Source: Dyella amyloliquefaciens
GTDB taxonomy: Bacteria; Pseudomonadota; Gammaproteobacteria; Xanthomonadales; Rhodanobacteraceae
Direction of reading: 5' to 3'
Assembly (NCBI RefSeq): GCF_004296575.1
Contig: NZ_SAYT01000001.1
Span: 186,001 to 250,000 of the forward strand
Length of the DNA stretch: 64,000 nt
Shown here: positions 18,788 to 27,357 of the stretch, in pieces
Layout: every line of letters starts with the position of its first letter
Position numbering within the stretch: position 1 is the stretch's first letter
Notes under the pieces: generated by a model
The model's database searches: none
Told to the model about the DNA's origin: nothing
Seen by the model: only the letters and a program-made list of their open reading frames with translations
Position numbers and translations under genes: made by a program

Positions 18788-19132
18788 ATGGCTAACCGCG
18801 ATCATACGGTACGCGTTCGCTCGTCAGTTCCCGCTGACGACACCCTCACTGGCTCGCCCGATGACCTTTCTCCTACAGGCGTCGCGTGGCCCGAAACCTT
18901 CCGTCGAGGCACCCGTGCAGACATCGCCCTGGCGATACTCGCACTGACACGCATGCGCCATGACAGCGAGCGATGCCGCAAGGCGCAGGCTCGCGGTTTT
19001 CCCGTCAGGCCCTTGGTTTGGCCGCTTTCCACCGCAGAAGTCGCCAGTTTCGGCACGGCCATCCAATGCCTGCAGCAGTACGCCAGGCTGCTCGGTCAGG
19101 AGCCCTCAGTGAGTCCTCCACTCGTCCAATGA
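18788..19132 (+). CDS. Small hypothetical protein
   Basis: A 114-residue protein I do not recognise. It starts MANRDHTVRVRSS, has a basic, Arg-rich middle (LALTRMRHDSERCRKAQARG) and no signal or membrane segment. The ATG at 18788 has GAG 7-9 nt upstream. The leader GAGTTGATC-ATGGCT and the pattern MAxxDHxxR recur at the start of the receptor gene at 19677. The gene is followed at once by a strong terminator, so it is transcribed alone. Confidence 0.6.
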   Translation: MANRDHTVRVRSSVPADDTLTGSPDDLSPTGVAWPETFRRGTRADIALAILALTRMRHDSERCRKAQARGFPVRPLVWPLSTAEVASFGTAIQCLQQYARLLGQEPSVSPPLVQ

Positions 19133-19140
19133 TTGCCCCG

Positions 19141-19179
19141 CGCGGCGCATCGGCCCGCTTGGCGATGCGCCGCGTTTTT
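19141..19179 (+). terminator. Rho-independent terminator
   Basis: A 12-bp perfect inverted repeat, CGCGGCGCATCG against CGATGCGCCGCG, with a 10-nt loop and TTTTT after it. It closes the small gene ending at 19132. Confidence 0.92.
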
Positions 19180-19274
19180 GGCGATCACTGACGTTGCCAC
19201 CGGGCATTCACTGACGCGAATGGTCGTAAGCGCTCGCCCGCCTTCCGGGCGTGTCTGACAGGAAAGGGAAGTCC

Positions 19275-19616
19275 ATGGAACTGATCAAGCTCACGCCAAG
19301 CCTTGGCGTGGATCCGTCGCTGCGCCTGCGTTCGCCTGGGGAGGTGCTGTTGCACGACTACATGCGTCCGGATGCATTGAATCCTGCACAGCTCGCGCGC
19401 CGTACCGGCATCCAGGCTCGGCATATCAAGGAGTTCCTTCTTGGCTCCCGACGCGTCACGCCGAGGCATGCGATACGGCTTGCCGCGGTGCTGCCCACAT
19501 CGGCGCTCTATTGGCTGGTGTTGCAGGCGCGGTACGACCTGGCGCGTGAGGAGCGGGGCATCGCCACATCCCGTCGCTCGAACCCGAATGAAGGTGCACC
19601 ACCCGGCATCGGTTAG
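19275..19616 (+). CDS. HigA/VapI-type XRE-family protein, orphan
   Basis: A 113-residue helix-turn-helix protein of the HigA antidote type. SPGEVLLHDYMRPDALNPAQ is followed by LARRTGIQARHIKEFLLGSR and RVTPRHAIRLAAVLPTSALY; the WLVLQARYDLA end is typical of HigA. Usual HigA proteins are preceded by a HigB toxin of about 90 residues; no such gene lies upstream (18.8-19.27 kb). The gene is 60 nt ahead of a TonB-dependent receptor on the same strand. It may therefore act as a stand-alone regulator of that receptor rather than as an antitoxin. The ATG at 19275 has GGAAAGGGAAG upstream. Confidence 0.82.
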   Translation: MELIKLTPSLGVDPSLRLRSPGEVLLHDYMRPDALNPAQLARRTGIQARHIKEFLLGSRRVTPRHAIRLAAVLPTSALYWLVLQARYDLAREERGIATSRRSNPNEGAPPGIG

Positions 19617-19676
19617 CCGCCCTTCGTGGCAGCTCACGCGATTTGCCAACCACCACCTACTGAAAAGGAGTTGATC

Positions 19677-22600
19677 ATGGCTTTGCCGGATCATCAGGCA
19701 CGCACGTGCCCGTCGTTGACTTCCCGCCAACCCGCGCTGCATCCGTTGCGATATGCATCGGCCCAGTCGGGTGCCGATATTGCCGAACCGGCGCGCCTCT
19801 ACGAGCGAGCAAAACCACGCTTGTCAGCTGCGTTAGCTCACCGACGTCGCTCCACTTTGGCGATCGCCTTGCTGGGTCTATGTGCGGCGAGCTTGTCGGC
19901 GGGCGTCGCTGCCGATCCGCAGGAAGCCGGGCGGAGTACGGAAAGCGACACCCAGGAGGACGATGCCGACCAGAAGCCCGCCGCCAAGCGACTGGAAGCC
20001 ATAACGGTGACCGGTACATTGATTCCGCAGGTCGAGGTGGAAACGGCGGCGCCGTTGATCATCATCAGCGGCGACGCGCTGCAGGCGCGCGGTTTCGGCA
20101 CGGTGGCGGAGACGCTCAGGCAGTCATCGGTCGCCACCGGTGGCGTGCAGGGCGCGCAGAGCTCCGCCTCGTTCACCCAGGGCGCGGAGACACTCAGCCT
20201 GTTCGGCATGCCGCCGGGCTTTACCAAGTACCTGCTCGATGGCCGGCCGATGGGCAATTTCCCCGCGCTGTACAACGGCCGGGATGTGTTCAACAACCTG
20301 TCCGGCATCCCGATGCAGCTGGTCGATCGCATCGAGATCCTGCCGGGTGCGCAATCGTCGCTGTACGGTTCGGATGCCATCGCCGGCGTGATCAACGTGG
20401 TGCTGAAGAAGCGCGTCGATGCGCCCGCCCTGGACGCGCGCTACGGCTACTACCAGGAGGGCGGCGGCATCAGCCGGCGGCTGAGTTTCAGCGACGGGTT
20501 CCAGCGTGGCCGCTTCAACCTGATGGGCGGCGTGCAATACGAAAACGTCGACCCGATCTGGGGCTACCAGCGGGATCTCACTACCCGACGCAATACCGAC
20601 GGCACCGGCCCGTCGATCGCCAGCGCGGACTATCTCCTGGTGAGCGGCACCACCGGGCGCTATATCAACGTGGAAAAGGTCGATAGCAGCGCCTGCAGTC
20701 GCGTGACGGAGCAGTTCGCCGGCACCACGGGTTATCGCATGCGCTCGCCCAACGGCAGCTACTGCGGCTCGTTCTATTCGCCCGGCTACCGCACGCTCGC
20801 CAACGGCACCGAAAACGCCCAGCTGTATACGCACGCCACCTTCGATGCCGGCGAACACCTGCAGTGGTACGGCGACCTGCTCTACAACTACAACGAAACC
20901 CGCTACGCCTCGGGCTCCAGCTACACCTGGTGGGGCAGCAGCGCCAAGTACGGCTACTTCTACGACACGAACCTGCGCGACTACGTGCAGATCCAGCGCG
21001 CATTCTCGCCGGAGGACGTGGGTGGCTACGACTCCATCATGAACAAGTCGGTGGAGAACGCCTACATGCTGACGCTGGGCGCACAAGGGCGCCTGGGCGA
21101 AAGCGCGTGGGACTACGACGTGGGCTTTACGCATTCCGACGACAAGCTGACCCAGCGCGGCTTTCAGCGCTGGTCTGATCCGATCAACGACTACTTCGCC
21201 CAGCACGTGTTGGGCCCCGACCTTGGGCCGGACCCGCGAGGCCTGGGCTATCGAAGCTTCGCGCCCGACTACGCGGCGTTCTACACCGTCATGCCGGTCG
21301 CCGACTTCCGCAGCTTCACCGGCTACACCACCAGCAACAGCAAGACCTGGGACAACATGCTGCGCGGCCAGCTGACCAACGCCTCGCTGTTTACCTTGCC
21401 GGGTGGCGACGCGGGTATCGCCGCGGTACTGGAAGGCGGCAACCAGGGCTGGGACTACACGCCGGATGCGCGCCTGATGGATGGCGGCGTATGGGGTTCC
21501 ACGGCGGTGCAGGGCGCGGGTCACCGCTCGCGTTACGCGGGCACGCTGGAGTTGCGCGCACCCGTGTGGCGCCAGCTGACCGTCGATGTCTCGGCGCGTT
21601 ATGACAGCTACAAGGTAGCCGGGGAGCAGGTGGACAAGCCAACCTGGAACCTCGGCCTGGAATATCGCCCGATCGAGACCCTGCTGTTGCGTGGCAAGGT
21701 CGGCACCGCCTTCAAGGCGCCGACGTTGTCCGATCAGTTCCAGGGTCTGAGCGGCTTCTACAGCAGCGCAACGGATTACTACAACTGCGCCGCGCTGGGT
21801 TACCGGGGCCCCAACATCGTGCAGTGCCCCGCCCGCTACGGCAGTGCGTCGTACTTTGGACAGCAGGCGGGCAACCCGGCACTGAAGCCGATCGAGGCGA
21901 AAGCCTGGAGCTACGGCCTGGCGTGGTCGCCTTTGCCCCGCCTGTCCGCCAGCGTCGACTACCTGCATTGGAGCGTGAAAGGTGAAGTGCAGAACCAGAG
22001 CGTGGACTCGCTGCTCAACGACGAGATGCTGTGCCGGCTTGGCGAGCGCGACATCAACACGCCGTCCTGCAAGGCCGCGCTGGCACAGATCACCCGCAGT
22101 GCCGGTGTCGCCGATGACGGCACCATCGGCAGCATCACGTCGATCTATCGCAGCAAGGTCAACGTCGCGCAGCGTGTTATTGATGCCGTGGTGGCGGATT
22201 TCCGCTACGGCTTCGGCATAGGGGCTTATGGCGACCTGAACTTCACCGCGTCCTATACCGACATGCTCAAGCACGACTACCAGCCGTACACCGGAGACCC
22301 GATGGTCGACCGGCTGCGCGATCCCACCTGGAGCAACGACTTCAAGACACGCGCCAACGCCTCGGCCAATTGGCGTCGTGGCGACTGGGGCGCCACGCTC
22401 TACGTCAACCGCTACGGCAAGTCACCGAACTACCTTGCCGCCAACAACGGCTATGGCTATCCGGGCGCAGGCACGCTGGCACCATGGATTCGCTACAACG
22501 CCAGCGTGTCGTACCTGCCAATGCCAAGCCTGCAGGTCGCGCTTCAGGTCAACAATCTGTTCAACGCGATGCCGCCGAGAGATGGTAGTTATCCCGGCAC

Positions 22601-22694
22601 GTCGGGTGCTCCGTACAACGTGAACAACTATGACGTGTATGGGCGGGCGTATTACCTGCAGGCGACGTATCGATTTGGGGCGCGCAACAAGTAG
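19677..22694 (+). CDS. TonB-dependent receptor with long N-terminal extension
   Basis: A 1005-residue receptor. The plug carries AITVTGTLIPQVEVETAAPL, YLLDGRPMGNFPALYNGRD and RIEILPGAQSSLYGSDAIAG, and a barrel follows. The ATG at 19677 has an AAAAGGAG ribosome site. The hydrophobic signal core (STLAIALLGLCAASLSAGVAA) begins only near residue 59, after about 55 polar residues; no internal ATG would shorten this, only a TTG at 19821. The C-terminus is FGARNK, not the usual Phe. HGxPxGxxxLLDG-style plugs of this type occur in receptors for peptides or siderophores; the ligand is unknown. A HigA-like gene lies directly upstream. Confidence 0.9.
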   Translation: MALPDHQARTCPSLTSRQPALHPLRYASAQSGADIAEPARLYERAKPRLSAALAHRRRSTLAIALLGLCAASLSAGVAADPQEAGRSTESDTQEDDADQKPAAKRLEAITVTGTLIPQVEVETAAPLIIISGDALQARGFGTVAETLRQSSVATGGVQGAQSSASFTQGAETLSLFGMPPGFTKYLLDGRPMGNFPALYNGRDVFNNLSGIPMQLVDRIEILPGAQSSLYGSDAIAGVINVVLKKRVDAPALDARYGYYQEGGGISRRLSFSDGFQRGRFNLMGGVQYENVDPIWGYQRDLTTRRNTDGTGPSIASADYLLVSGTTGRYINVEKVDSSACSRVTEQFAGTTGYRMRSPNGSYCGSFYSPGYRTLANGTENAQLYTHATFDAGEHLQWYGDLLYNYNETRYASGSSYTWWGSSAKYGYFYDTNLRDYVQIQRAFSPEDVGGYDSIMNKSVENAYMLTLGAQGRLGESAWDYDVGFTHSDDKLTQRGFQRWSDPINDYFAQHVLGPDLGPDPRGLGYRSFAPDYAAFYTVMPVADFRSFTGYTTSNSKTWDNMLRGQLTNASLFTLPGGDAGIAAVLEGGNQGWDYTPDARLMDGGVWGSTAVQGAGHRSRYAGTLELRAPVWRQLTVDVSARYDSYKVAGEQVDKPTWNLGLEYRPIETLLLRGKVGTAFKAPTLSDQFQGLSGFYSSATDYYNCAALGYRGPNIVQCPARYGSASYFGQQAGNPALKPIEAKAWSYGLAWSPLPRLSASVDYLHWSVKGEVQNQSVDSLLNDEMLCRLGERDINTPSCKAALAQITRSAGVADDGTIGSITSIYRSKVNVAQRVIDAVVADFRYGFGIGAYGDLNFTASYTDMLKHDYQPYTGDPMVDRLRDPTWSNDFKTRANASANWRRGDWGATLYVNRYGKSPNYLAANNGYGYPGAGTLAPWIRYNASVSYLPMPSLQVALQVNNLFNAMPPRDGSYPGTSGAPYNVNNYDVYGRAYYLQATYRFGARNK

Positions 22695-22751
22695 CACTGC
22701 TCGGGCGGGTGAGCCTATAGCCTGGCCGTTAGGGTGCCCTGATTGCTTGCT

Positions 22752-22865
22752 CGTCATTCCCGCGAAGGCGGGAATCCAGCGCCGTTGCTTCCAAAGGCTC
22801 AAAGGCACTGGATCCCCGCTTGACCAGCCGACGGCTGTTGAGAAGCGCCTCGCGGGGATGACGGC
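22752..22865. repeat. Dispersed repeat cluster (CGTCATTCCCGCGAAGGCGG and copy 2 of the 8245 element)
   Basis: CGTCATTCCCGCGAAGGCGG with GAATCCAG at 22752-22780 is a REP-like hairpin unit. At 22814-22865 lies the reverse complement of the element at 8245-8297, with the core CCGCTTGACCAGCC, ACGGCTGTTGAGAAGCGCC and TCGCGGGGATGACGG. No gene is seen between 22695 and 23159. Confidence 0.8.
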
Positions 22866-23159
22866 GGTTAGGCAGGCCATCGCTAGGGGTTGGGCCATCG
22901 TGACTGATGGAAGGGAAGCCTTATGTGCCTCATCCAGCTTGATCCGCGGATGGGCTATGAAGCGTCGATGCCTTGTCCAGTCGTCGGCGCTTTGTTTTTG
23001 ATCGCGATCTCCCGCCCACCGCCATTCCGCTCGGGGACCACGCAATGCGCCGAAAATTGAACTTCATTCTTGGATTTTTCTGATGGAGAGTCACGTGATC
23101 CGATACATAGAATCAGATCGCCATTGCATTCAGATCTGCCATCGGATTGGAGACGACCG

Positions 23160-23428
23160 ATGATCTCCGCCGGTGCGCTGAAGATACACGACGAACACCT
23201 AGAGAGCGTTATAGAGAGCCATCTTGGCGAAGATGAAGATGTGGATCTCCTAGCTTCATACCCCGCATTACTGACAGGTCTGCGTGACGCAAGAGCGGAG
23301 TCATCACGGAGCCTCGTGATTTAGGGCTTTCCCGTTGGGTGTTTGAGTCAAACATTCAGAAACTTGACGATATTGCGGAATCACTTGCTGACTTTAGCTT
23401 GATGTTGCGAGGGTTAGCCCGTTGGTAG
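23160..23428 (+). pseudogene. Frameshifted paralogue of the small gene at 23516
   Basis: The frame from ATG 23160 reads MISAGALKIHDEHLESVIES, then HLGEDEDVDLLASYPALLTG, and stops at 23324. From about 23312 the next frame continues the homology: DLGLSRWVFESNIQKLDDIA, ESLADFSLMLRGLARW, stop at 23426-23428. Side by side with the neighbour (LRLHAFSLKEAID, DVSFLSSYRPLLVAIDEA, DVGLGRWELESNIRD, ELLAKFELLLEGWAL) this is one gene broken by a shift best explained by loss of one base near 23312. The family is not recognised. Confidence 0.75.
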
Positions 23429-23515
23429 TTTCTAGCCTGTAGTTCCTTGTTGCCAACCGACACGCGAGTGTTAAGCCGAATGACAACGAGATAGGTAAAA
23501 TTGTTGGGGCCCCCT

Positions 23516-23806
23516 GTGGACACTAAGCACCTAAGGTTGCACGCGTTTTCACTGAAAGAAGCGATAGACACTCACAAGGAAGATCATTCCGATGTGAGTT
23601 TCCTTTCGAGCTATCGACCTCTACTGGTCGCGATTGACGAAGCCATCAGTGGCCAAATTTGCGAAGCAAGCGACGTGGGTCTTGGCCGGTGGGAGCTTGA
23701 ATCGAACATCAGAGATGTGCCGGCGGTGGCCGAACTGCTGGCCAAATTTGAGCTTCTTCTCGAAGGATGGGCGCTGCCCTCGGACCAGAGCGAAGAAGAC
23801 TCTTGA
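23516..23806 (+). CDS. Small unknown protein, intact copy of a tandem pair
   Basis: A 96-residue acidic helical protein without signal or membrane segment; family not recognised. The GTG at 23516 is chosen because it makes the N-terminus match the length of the broken paralogue upstream and GGGG precedes it; a TTG at 23501 is possible. Its stop TGA overlaps a TTG start of the next small gene. Tandem copies of small acidic genes, one decayed, with lower GC, are typical of immunity-gene arrays of polymorphic toxin or contact-dependent inhibition systems. That role is inference. Confidence 0.6.
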   Translation: MDTKHLRLHAFSLKEAIDTHKEDHSDVSFLSSYRPLLVAIDEAISGQICEASDVGLGRWELESNIRDVPAVAELLAKFELLLEGWALPSDQSEEDS

Positions 23807-24108
23807 CCACGTCGCATAACACGCTTAGCCGAGCCGTGATTGAGTATTCGGGTTACGGGGCGCGCTCGTTCCCGCAAGAAGATGAAGGCCGTCTGAAACT
23901 CGCATTTGATGGCCAGGTTTCCGATCAACTACTTGATCAGGTTCGCCAGATTCTCGTGGAGCTTGGGCAACTCAAGCCGGATTGGAGCGCTCACACGCTA
24001 GAGTCTGCTGGGATCTGGGCCGTGGCGGAAATGGCGAGGAATCATCCGGATCTTGATAAGCCAGCACTTGACGCCCTCGCCTGGATATTCACTTGGTGGT
24101 GGCGTTAG
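23803..24108 (+). CDS. Small unknown protein, coupled to the preceding gene
   Basis: About 101 residues from a TTG at 23803 (TTGA overlap with the previous stop, GAAGAAG upstream); an ATG at 23767 is the alternative. It is acidic and helical and ends in a tryptophan-rich tail (ALAWIFTWWWR). There is no signal peptide. Not recognised. Tight coupling with the 96-residue gene suggests a two-gene unit, perhaps immunity or antitoxin proteins. Confidence 0.5.
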   Translation: MTTSHNTLSRAVIEYSGYGARSFPQEDEGRLKLAFDGQVSDQLLDQVRQILVELGQLKPDWSAHTLESAGIWAVAEMARNHPDLDKPALDALAWIFTWWWR

Positions 24109-24139
24109 GAGCGACCGCACTGCTTCATTGAAGGCTCAA

Positions 24140-24403
24140 ATGATGGGAATGACTGCCTGGCCCGGCTTTGTCGGCGCTCTTCGTCCTCAATGGGAGTCAA
24201 ACCCCGTTACGGAGGAATTAACTGCGCTCGTTGATGATCGGGATTTGTGTGTTGCGATATGGGGATGCCTGCGCCGCCAGTCCGTAGATTGGATGTATCG
24301 GAACGTGCCTGCGCTGGATGGTCAACGGCCAGTCGATTTAGTCACCAAAGATAACGGTCGGGAGAAAGTTAAATGGGTGCTGATGTCTAATCCATGGTGG
24401 TGA
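24140..24403 (+). CDS. Small protein with MbcA/ParS/Xre (DUF2384)-like C-terminus
   Basis: An 87-residue protein. The C-terminal half, WMYRNVPALDGQRPVDLVTK then DNGREKVKWVLMSNPWW, resembles the toxin-binding domain of MbcA/ParS/Xre antitoxins (N-PALGGxxPLDLL...GxxxVxxxL). It lacks the N-terminal HTH part of the long members, so it may be a short antitoxin or a fragment. No RES-domain toxin lies on either side. The ATG is at 24140 or 24143. It closes the row of small lower-GC genes. Confidence 0.5.
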   Translation: MMGMTAWPGFVGALRPQWESNPVTEELTALVDDRDLCVAIWGCLRRQSVDWMYRNVPALDGQRPVDLVTKDNGREKVKWVLMSNPWW

Positions 24404-24673
24404 CGCACACAACTGTAGTGGCTACCTATCGAACAAGTCGGCGCCACGTTCTGGTAGCCAAAATTTGAAACGACGACGGGCCATAGACATTTTCTGCCGA
24501 CATAGCGGACAGAAATCTGATGATCTATCAGGCCCCTTACGGCGACGACATCGCAACCATCGCCCGATTGGGTACATCGAGCGGCTCGTCTCCCTAAGCT
24601 CGGCATGCTTGGCGCACCACGACACATCGTGCGGCGATGGATCAACAGCTGGCTGTGCGTTCTTGATTGCTCG

Positions 24674-25426
24674 TCATCGCCGATTCGGCAGCCCTGTCGG
24701 AGCATTTGAACGGCCGTTCTTCAACGCTTCGAGATAGTTGTAGATCGTAAAGCGGGTTACTCCAAGGGCCTCTGCTGCGCGTTCGACGGCGCCCTTGACG
24801 ACGAATAGTCCGCGCTGCTGCATGATGCCTACCGCATTGACCTTTTCCCGCTTGGTCATCATGGCGGCCGGTTTGCCAGAGCGGTGGATGGCGCCCGCGA
24901 TGATTTCCTGCATCAGGGTGTCTACGCCTTCGGCAGGAGCCTGGACTCGCTCAGGAGCGGGTTTCCTGTGGAGCAGCCCTTGCAGCAGGGCTTGCGCCTG
25001 GAGCACACCGGACATGTCGGCGTGGATGTAAAGCCGGGCGAATGGCTCTCCTTGGCTGTCGCGAAAGATGAGTTCGCTTGATTGCCGCTCCTGCTCACAG
25101 AGAGAGAGAGTCGGGCGCTCGGCCATCAACGAATGGCGCGGGAGATCGCGTTGAGCTGAACCGTGGAAAGTCTGGTCGTCTCGTGCAGCAGGCAGCTGCG
25201 CGTCGCCGGCCGGGCCACCCGATAACCGGCCGCAGTTGATCGAGAGCGCGGGCTGCCCGGGCCGGTCGAGGTCATGCAATACGATTTCCACATGGCTGCC
25301 CACCACGTCGCCGAACATCCTGAGTACGGGAAGCAGCGCCGCCATGACGGTGCGGCGCTCCGCGGCTACGTGGTCGGCAAGCCCTCGGTTCTCGTCTGAG
25401 CGGCGTTGCATTTGCGGGGTTGCCAT
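24674..25426 (-). CDS. YheO/DauR-type PAS-HTH transcriptional regulator
   Basis: A 250-residue regulator. An N-terminal YheO-like PAS domain (LLPVLRMFGDVVGSHVEIVL, then HDLDRP) is followed by a C-terminal HTH_22 domain (MTKREKVNAVGIMQQRGLFV, VKGAVERAAEALGVTRFTIY, NYLEAL). DauR, the characterised relative, represses D-arginine utilisation genes; members usually sense an amino-acid-like ligand. The gene lies just downstream of an exported amidohydrolase on the same strand (about 80 nt gap), so it probably belongs to the peptide and amino-acid scavenging locus to the right. Confidence 0.85.
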   Translation of the reverse strand: MATPQMQRRSDENRGLADHVAAERRTVMAALLPVLRMFGDVVGSHVEIVLHDLDRPGQPALSINCGRLSGGPAGDAQLPAARDDQTFHGSAQRDLPRHSLMAERPTLSLCEQERQSSELIFRDSQGEPFARLYIHADMSGVLQAQALLQGLLHRKPAPERVQAPAEGVDTLMQEIIAGAIHRSGKPAAMMTKREKVNAVGIMQQRGLFVVKGAVERAAEALGVTRFTIYNYLEALKNGRSNAPTGLPNRR

Positions 25427-25505
25427 GCGTCGAGGGCTCGTGGAGAGAGGTGGTTGATCGCGATGCGCTCAACCACCGGAATAGATGCGTCGATCCGTTC
25501 GCAAC

Positions 25506-26993
25506 TCAGTGCAGGCCAACGTCCTGCTTCATGGCGTCGAAGATGGCTTGTGTGTTGTAGCCGATGCCATTCTTGAAAACCAAAGGCATGTGCTCGATGG
25601 CCGTGGGATCACGCGAGGCATCGCCATCGATGACGAGAATGTCCGAGCGCTTGCCAACGGCCAGCGAACCCACGTCGTCTGCTCGGCCAAGGAATTGTGC
25701 GCCGTTGTATGTCGCAATCTTCACGGCCTCGGGAAAGTTGAAGCCCGCGTCTTCGACCAGCAGCTCCACTTCGCGCTTTTCAGCGAAGCCCGGTACGACA
25801 CCGCCATAACCGGTCGGGTCGGTGCCGGCCAGCAGCTGGCCACCGGCTTCGACGAATTGTTTTTCCAGTCCCGCGAGCTTCTTGTAGTTGCCCACCGATT
25901 CGCCGTGGCTCTGGATCTTTTTCCAGGTGGCTTCGTATTGCTCCCGCACGGCGGGTGCCAGCATGTCCAGCGCACCGCTCGGGGCTTCCGGCCTGCCTTG
26001 CACGGTGGATTCAAAGACCGGAAGCGTCGACGTGATGGCGACATGGTGGTCGATCAGGTCTTTCAGAAATGCCTTGACCTCTTTCGACTGGACATCGAGG
26101 CCGGCCAGGGATTGGCGCAGGTCGCCGGTGGACGGGCAGGTGTCGGGCTTTTTGTCCTTGACGAAGTCCGTCGGCAGGAAGAAGCCGTGCTCGATGTTGT
26201 CGATGCCCAGGTCTGCCGCCTCCTGGTAGGTCACCGAGCACAGGTGGCCGGTGACCTTGTGCCCGCGCTTGTGCGCGGTATCGATGGCGGTTTGCAGCTC
26301 GGCGTGGGTGATGTTCATGTAGGCCTTGAACGAGGTCGCTCCCTCGTCAGACCAGTAGTTGACGGTGCGCTCTGCGTCATCGGGACCCGTCAGCGTGTGC
26401 ATCGCCGGAACGAAGATCGGAAGCCCCGCGCCATTCAGATAGGGGCCGGTGACATCCATGTCGGGACCAACGATGTCGCCGCGGGAAATCGCGTCGCGAA
26501 TATTGAGGTCCGAGTACGGTTCCATCGAGCCGCCCGTGCGCATCGTGGTGACACCACCGGCGAGATACAGCCTTGGAAAGCTGTAGCTCATCTCGCTGTA
26601 GGCGCCTTCGCCGACGGGATAGAACATGTGCTGGTGAAGCATCACGAATCCCGGCAGCAGGGTTTTGCCGGTGGCATCGATGACGGTGGCGCCGTCGGGT
26701 AGGCGCAGCTTGCCGGTGGGGCCCATGGCGGTGATGCGTCCGTGATCACTGACCAACGTCTGGTCGCGCCGCCGTTTGCCGCCGGTGCCATCGACGATCG
26801 TCGCGTGGGTAAAGGCGATCACGGGTTGGGCGTAGGAGACGAACGCCTTGTTGTCCGCGGTCGGCTTCAGTGCCTGAGCTTGCGCGGCCGGCACGCCGGC
26901 GAAGGCAGACAACGAGGCCGCGCAAAGCAGCCCGAGCGAGCGACGGTGCGGGGTGACCGGGCAGCCACGGCGATCGGTCTTCAATGAGCTCAT
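25506..26993 (-). CDS. Exported amidohydrolase (imidazolonepropionase/prolidase-like)
   Basis: A 495-residue metal-dependent amidohydrolase. Signal peptide RRSLGLLCAASLSAFAGVPA then AQAQA. The metal-binding HxH is His120-Gln-His122 in LPGFVMLHQHMF. A likely bridging Lys lies in SFKAYMN, the His ligands in HKVTGHL and IEHGF, and the catalytic Asp in AGTDPTGYGG. The ATG at 26993 is preferred over a TTG at 27011. Relatives hydrolyse cyclic or N-blocked amides and X-Pro dipeptides. Together with the exported peptidases nearby it likely acts on peptides or modified amino acids in the periplasm. No gene-specific substrate can be stated. Confidence 0.88.
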   Translation of the reverse strand: MSSLKTDRRGCPVTPHRRSLGLLCAASLSAFAGVPAAQAQALKPTADNKAFVSYAQPVIAFTHATIVDGTGGKRRRDQTLVSDHGRITAMGPTGKLRLPDGATVIDATGKTLLPGFVMLHQHMFYPVGEGAYSEMSYSFPRLYLAGGVTTMRTGGSMEPYSDLNIRDAISRGDIVGPDMDVTGPYLNGAGLPIFVPAMHTLTGPDDAERTVNYWSDEGATSFKAYMNITHAELQTAIDTAHKRGHKVTGHLCSVTYQEAADLGIDNIEHGFFLPTDFVKDKKPDTCPSTGDLRQSLAGLDVQSKEVKAFLKDLIDHHVAITSTLPVFESTVQGRPEAPSGALDMLAPAVREQYEATWKKIQSHGESVGNYKKLAGLEKQFVEAGGQLLAGTDPTGYGGVVPGFAEKREVELLVEDAGFNFPEAVKIATYNGAQFLGRADDVGSLAVGKRSDILVIDGDASRDPTAIEHMPLVFKNGIGYNTQAIFDAMKQDVGLH

Positions 26994-27357
26994 TGCTACG
27001 TTCTCGTTCAAGGTTCAAAAAAGTGGCCGAGGGCTCACGGAACGCACGGGGCGGACTATCGGAGGCATCGGCGTCCTCACTCTATCGGTGGAGGCGCGGG
27101 CAGGCTGTGCAAATCCAGCGAGGATTGCGCCTCTTTTTGAAGAAATTTTGCGGCGATGGCGTCCATGGCAGCGTTATTTTTCGAACGCTGCTGATGAAGC
27201 GAAAAATCATCGCGTTACCGCAGCCGCAACCCGGCGTCTTCGCGACTGACTGAAATTCGCATGGCGCGAGCAGGCATGACCCGTGCGACGGACGCACCGC
27301 GCAAGGCGGCAGTCGGATGAGTGCGCTGCGTGGTGTTGTTGCCCTGCCGGATGGGCC
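26994..27357. other. Intergenic stretch, no gene seen
   Basis: This 364-nt stretch lies between two minus-strand genes. It is AT-richer at 27110-27210 (TTTTTGAAGAAATTTTGC) and likely carries the promoter of the amidohydrolase gene. Short open frames here lack coding character. No terminator is evident. Confidence 0.45.
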
